NCBI RefSeq assembly: GCF_949628215.1
Contig: NC_134288.1
Coordinates: 9,617,682 to 9,681,681 of the forward strand
Reading direction: 5' to 3'
DNA: 64,000 nt
Source: Phalacrocorax aristotelis
Lineage: Eukaryota; Chordata; Aves; Suliformes; Phalacrocoracidae
In this document: positions 62,613-64,000 of the stretch, in pieces
How positions within the stretch are numbered: position 1 is the first letter of the stretch
Layout of the letters: each line of letters begins with the position of its first letter
Made by a program: the position numbers and the translations under genes
Notes under the pieces: model-generated
Told to the model about the DNA's origin: nothing
The model's input: the letters and a program-made list of their open reading frames with translations, nothing else
Database searches by the model: none

Positions 62613-62855
62613 ATAGTTTCCTATAAACTACTTGATTTAAAATTTCTTTTCTGTCTGACCTCATGCTGGAAACACAGGAGAAGTCAAGCAGAGAAGTCTG
62701 GAAGTGACTGCGAAGAGTGTCATAGGGCCGAAGCAGGTGTGCGGCCACCTGGCAGTGTGCTCTGCAGGCAGGAGAACACTGTTAGCACCGAGTGGTCCCT
62801 CGGCACAGCACCAAGCTCAGATCCCTGAGAACTATGGAACCCATTCCTCTTTTGG

Positions 62856-63044
62856 TCAGAATTCATCCCGTAATCTTGGTGGGTGGTCCATGCCAAAAAA
62901 TGAAGAGGGCTTTCCATGCACATCACGCTCTCGTTTCACAAAGGCAGTAAACGAAGAGACACAGTTCCCAATAAAATGATCGGACTGGCCAAGAATGTAC
63001 AAATCAATCTGCGGCACTTCTGGCTGCAAGCTAACAACCTTGAT
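62856..63044 (-). CDS. POFUT1: POFUT1 last coding exon
   Basis: 62 codons plus stop with acceptor ctgcag. It encodes [20 protein letters not shown] through [18 protein letters not shown] to [20 protein letters not shown] is the ER retention signal. Confidence 0.96.
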   Translation of the reverse strand: MKVVSLQPEVPQIDLYILGQSDHFIGNCVSSFTAFVKRERDVHGKPSSFFGMDHPPRLRDEF

Positions 63045-64000
63045 CTGCAGGGAAAGAAGGAAAGCACATGAATCCAGTCATCTATTATTACAATCCAAAT
63101 GCCTTGGCACAATACTAGAAATTGGACTATGCAACAAAAAGAGTGGATTCTGTCTTAAGTTGCCTTATGAACTCATTTATAAATAAATGTCAAAACATAG
63201 GTTTATCTACTTGAAGTCTTTTTCAAGGAGAAATTTACTACCGTGCAGGATAATGCTCTTCAACCTCTAGGAAAGGAAGAGTTTTTCAGTATCATTCTTA
63301 TTGCTATGAGCAAAATTTACTTTGAGATACCAATATTTGTCTGTGAATAATGTATTACACAACTGCCTGCCTGCTGTCCGTGGCAGCAACGGGCCAGAAT
63401 CCAAGGAAGTTTTTTATTAAAGTACCCCTGCCAGACAGGTTCCTGACAGACTTACCTTTCCTTGGAAGAATTGCTGTATTTCCGTTGTGTAGGGCTCAGA
63501 ATCAGTAGCGATATAAACAGATTTAGCTTCTGTCTTTTTCACCCAGAGCTTGAGAGCACGCTTGATCTCTCTGAGGTCTGGCAGGCACATGTCCATGGTA
63601 AGGGGGACCGCAGCACTGCGGTCGTAGCCCACGCACTGAGGTGAAGCCATGAAGTGTGGCCCGGCCGTCCCGTCCTTTAACATATTGCAAGCATTTTTCT
63701 ATTGAAAGCAGAAAAGAGAAAATAGCAAGTTTAAACGGCAAGTGTGACAAAACACCACCACATCCCCCACCTCTGCCAGCAGCGTTACAGCCTGTTCAGA
63801 AGGGGAATCCCAACAGCATGGCTAACGCACAGCGGGTTACTGAATGCCAACAGGGTTTGGGCTGCCACCCCAGAAGCACAGCTCCTCTTCAGGCAGCTTC
63901 TTCCACAGAGCGTCATCCACCAGTCTGTAGCAATGGCACAGGCTACTGTAACCAGCCTCACACTGGAACCGTACCCAGTCTGAGCCAATCCTCAGATGAA
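62856..64000 (-). CDS. POFUT1: POFUT1, GDP-fucose protein O-fucosyltransferase 1 (3' part; continues past right edge)
   Basis: The last three exons (63975->64000, 63456-63698 and 62856-63044) join in frame and encode [21 protein letters not shown] onward to RDEF, closely matching the human C-terminal third. POFUT1 is the ER-lumen enzyme that adds O-fucose to EGF-like repeats of Notch receptors and ligands, using GDP-fucose. HLRIGSDW carries the invariant Arg of the GDP-fucose site, [10 protein letters not shown] is the second conserved peptide, and the C-terminal RDEF is the KDEL-like ER retention signal. The remaining exons lie outside the window. Confidence 0.96.
63045..63455 (-). other. 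POFUT1: POFUT1 last intron
   Basis: Short AT-rich intron; nothing further was seen. Confidence 0.85.
63456..63698 (-). CDS. POFUT1: POFUT1 penultimate exon
   Basis: 81 whole codons with acceptor caatag and donor gtaagt. It encodes [20 protein letters not shown] through [10 protein letters not shown] to QQFFQGK. Confidence 0.96.
63975..64000 (-). CDS. POFUT1: POFUT1 exon, partial at window edge
   Basis: Only the last 26 nt are inside the window. They encode HLRIGSDW before a gtacgg donor in phase 0; the Arg is the catalytic-site arginine conserved in the family. Confidence 0.88.

Larger units (their letters stand above)
61165..62855 (-). other. POFUT1: POFUT1 3' UTR
   Basis: Non-coding sequence after the POFUT1 stop. 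It contains a T run followed by an A run (about 61205-61227), an A-rich stretch (about 62500-62512) and a 16-bp perfect AT-rich palindrome at 62597-62612. Confidence 0.7.

Noticed and set aside
63785-63974. Open frame continuing after HLRIGSDW in POFUT1
   Set aside because: A gtacgg donor follows Trp and the next exon continues in phase with KNAC as in human, so the rest is intron.

Overview
This is a vertebrate nuclear genome window carrying four protein-coding genes with ordinary GT-AG introns. From left to right they are the 3' part of NOL4L (+ strand), all of ASXL1 (-), all of KIF3B (-) and the last three exons of POFUT1 (-, running off the right edge). The order and orientation match, in mirror image, the human 20q11.21 block POFUT1-KIF3B-ASXL1-NOL4L as I remember it. 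Compact introns, very short intergenic gaps, CpG-island promoters and protein divergence from mammals suggest a bird (or another sauropsid). The species cannot be fixed from the sequence alone.

Layout: 1-25.2 kb is NOL4L, with seven coding exons between 2826 and 20542 and a long 3' UTR to about 25.2 kb. 25.2-27.76 kb is the gap between the convergent NOL4L and ASXL1 3' ends. 27.76-46.5 kb is ASXL1: 3' UTR, a 2.9 kb last exon, eleven further coding exons and a CpG-island promoter. 47.2-60.9 kb is KIF3B: 3.6 kb 3' UTR, eight coding exons and a noncoding first exon in a second CpG island. 61.2-64 kb is the POFUT1 3' UTR and final exons. The three minus-strand genes are tightly head-to-tail: each poly(A) signal lies within a few hundred bases to about 1 kb of the next gene's promoter.

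The genes do not form a pathway. ASXL1 is the chromatin adaptor of the BAP1 deubiquitinase (PR-DUB). KIF3B is a motor subunit of the heterotrimeric kinesin-2 used in ciliary transport. POFUT1 is the ER O-fucosyltransferase that modifies Notch EGF repeats. NOL4L is a poorly understood nuclear protein. I reconstructed coding exons by reading splice sites and phases and comparing with remembered human proteins. ASXL1 joins to 1,538 codons plus stop and KIF3B to 739 codons plus stop, both in frame throughout.

I found no mobile genetic system, CRISPR array, tRNA, rRNA or transposon I could name. The observations most worth a second look are regulatory: a start-overlapping uORF in KIF3B, a 19-bp inverted pair of ACTACA-type promoter motifs upstream of ASXL1, an X-box-like site at the KIF3B promoter, a likely 3-nt microexon in ASXL1, and loss of the G8 tract that is the human ASXL1 mutation hotspot.
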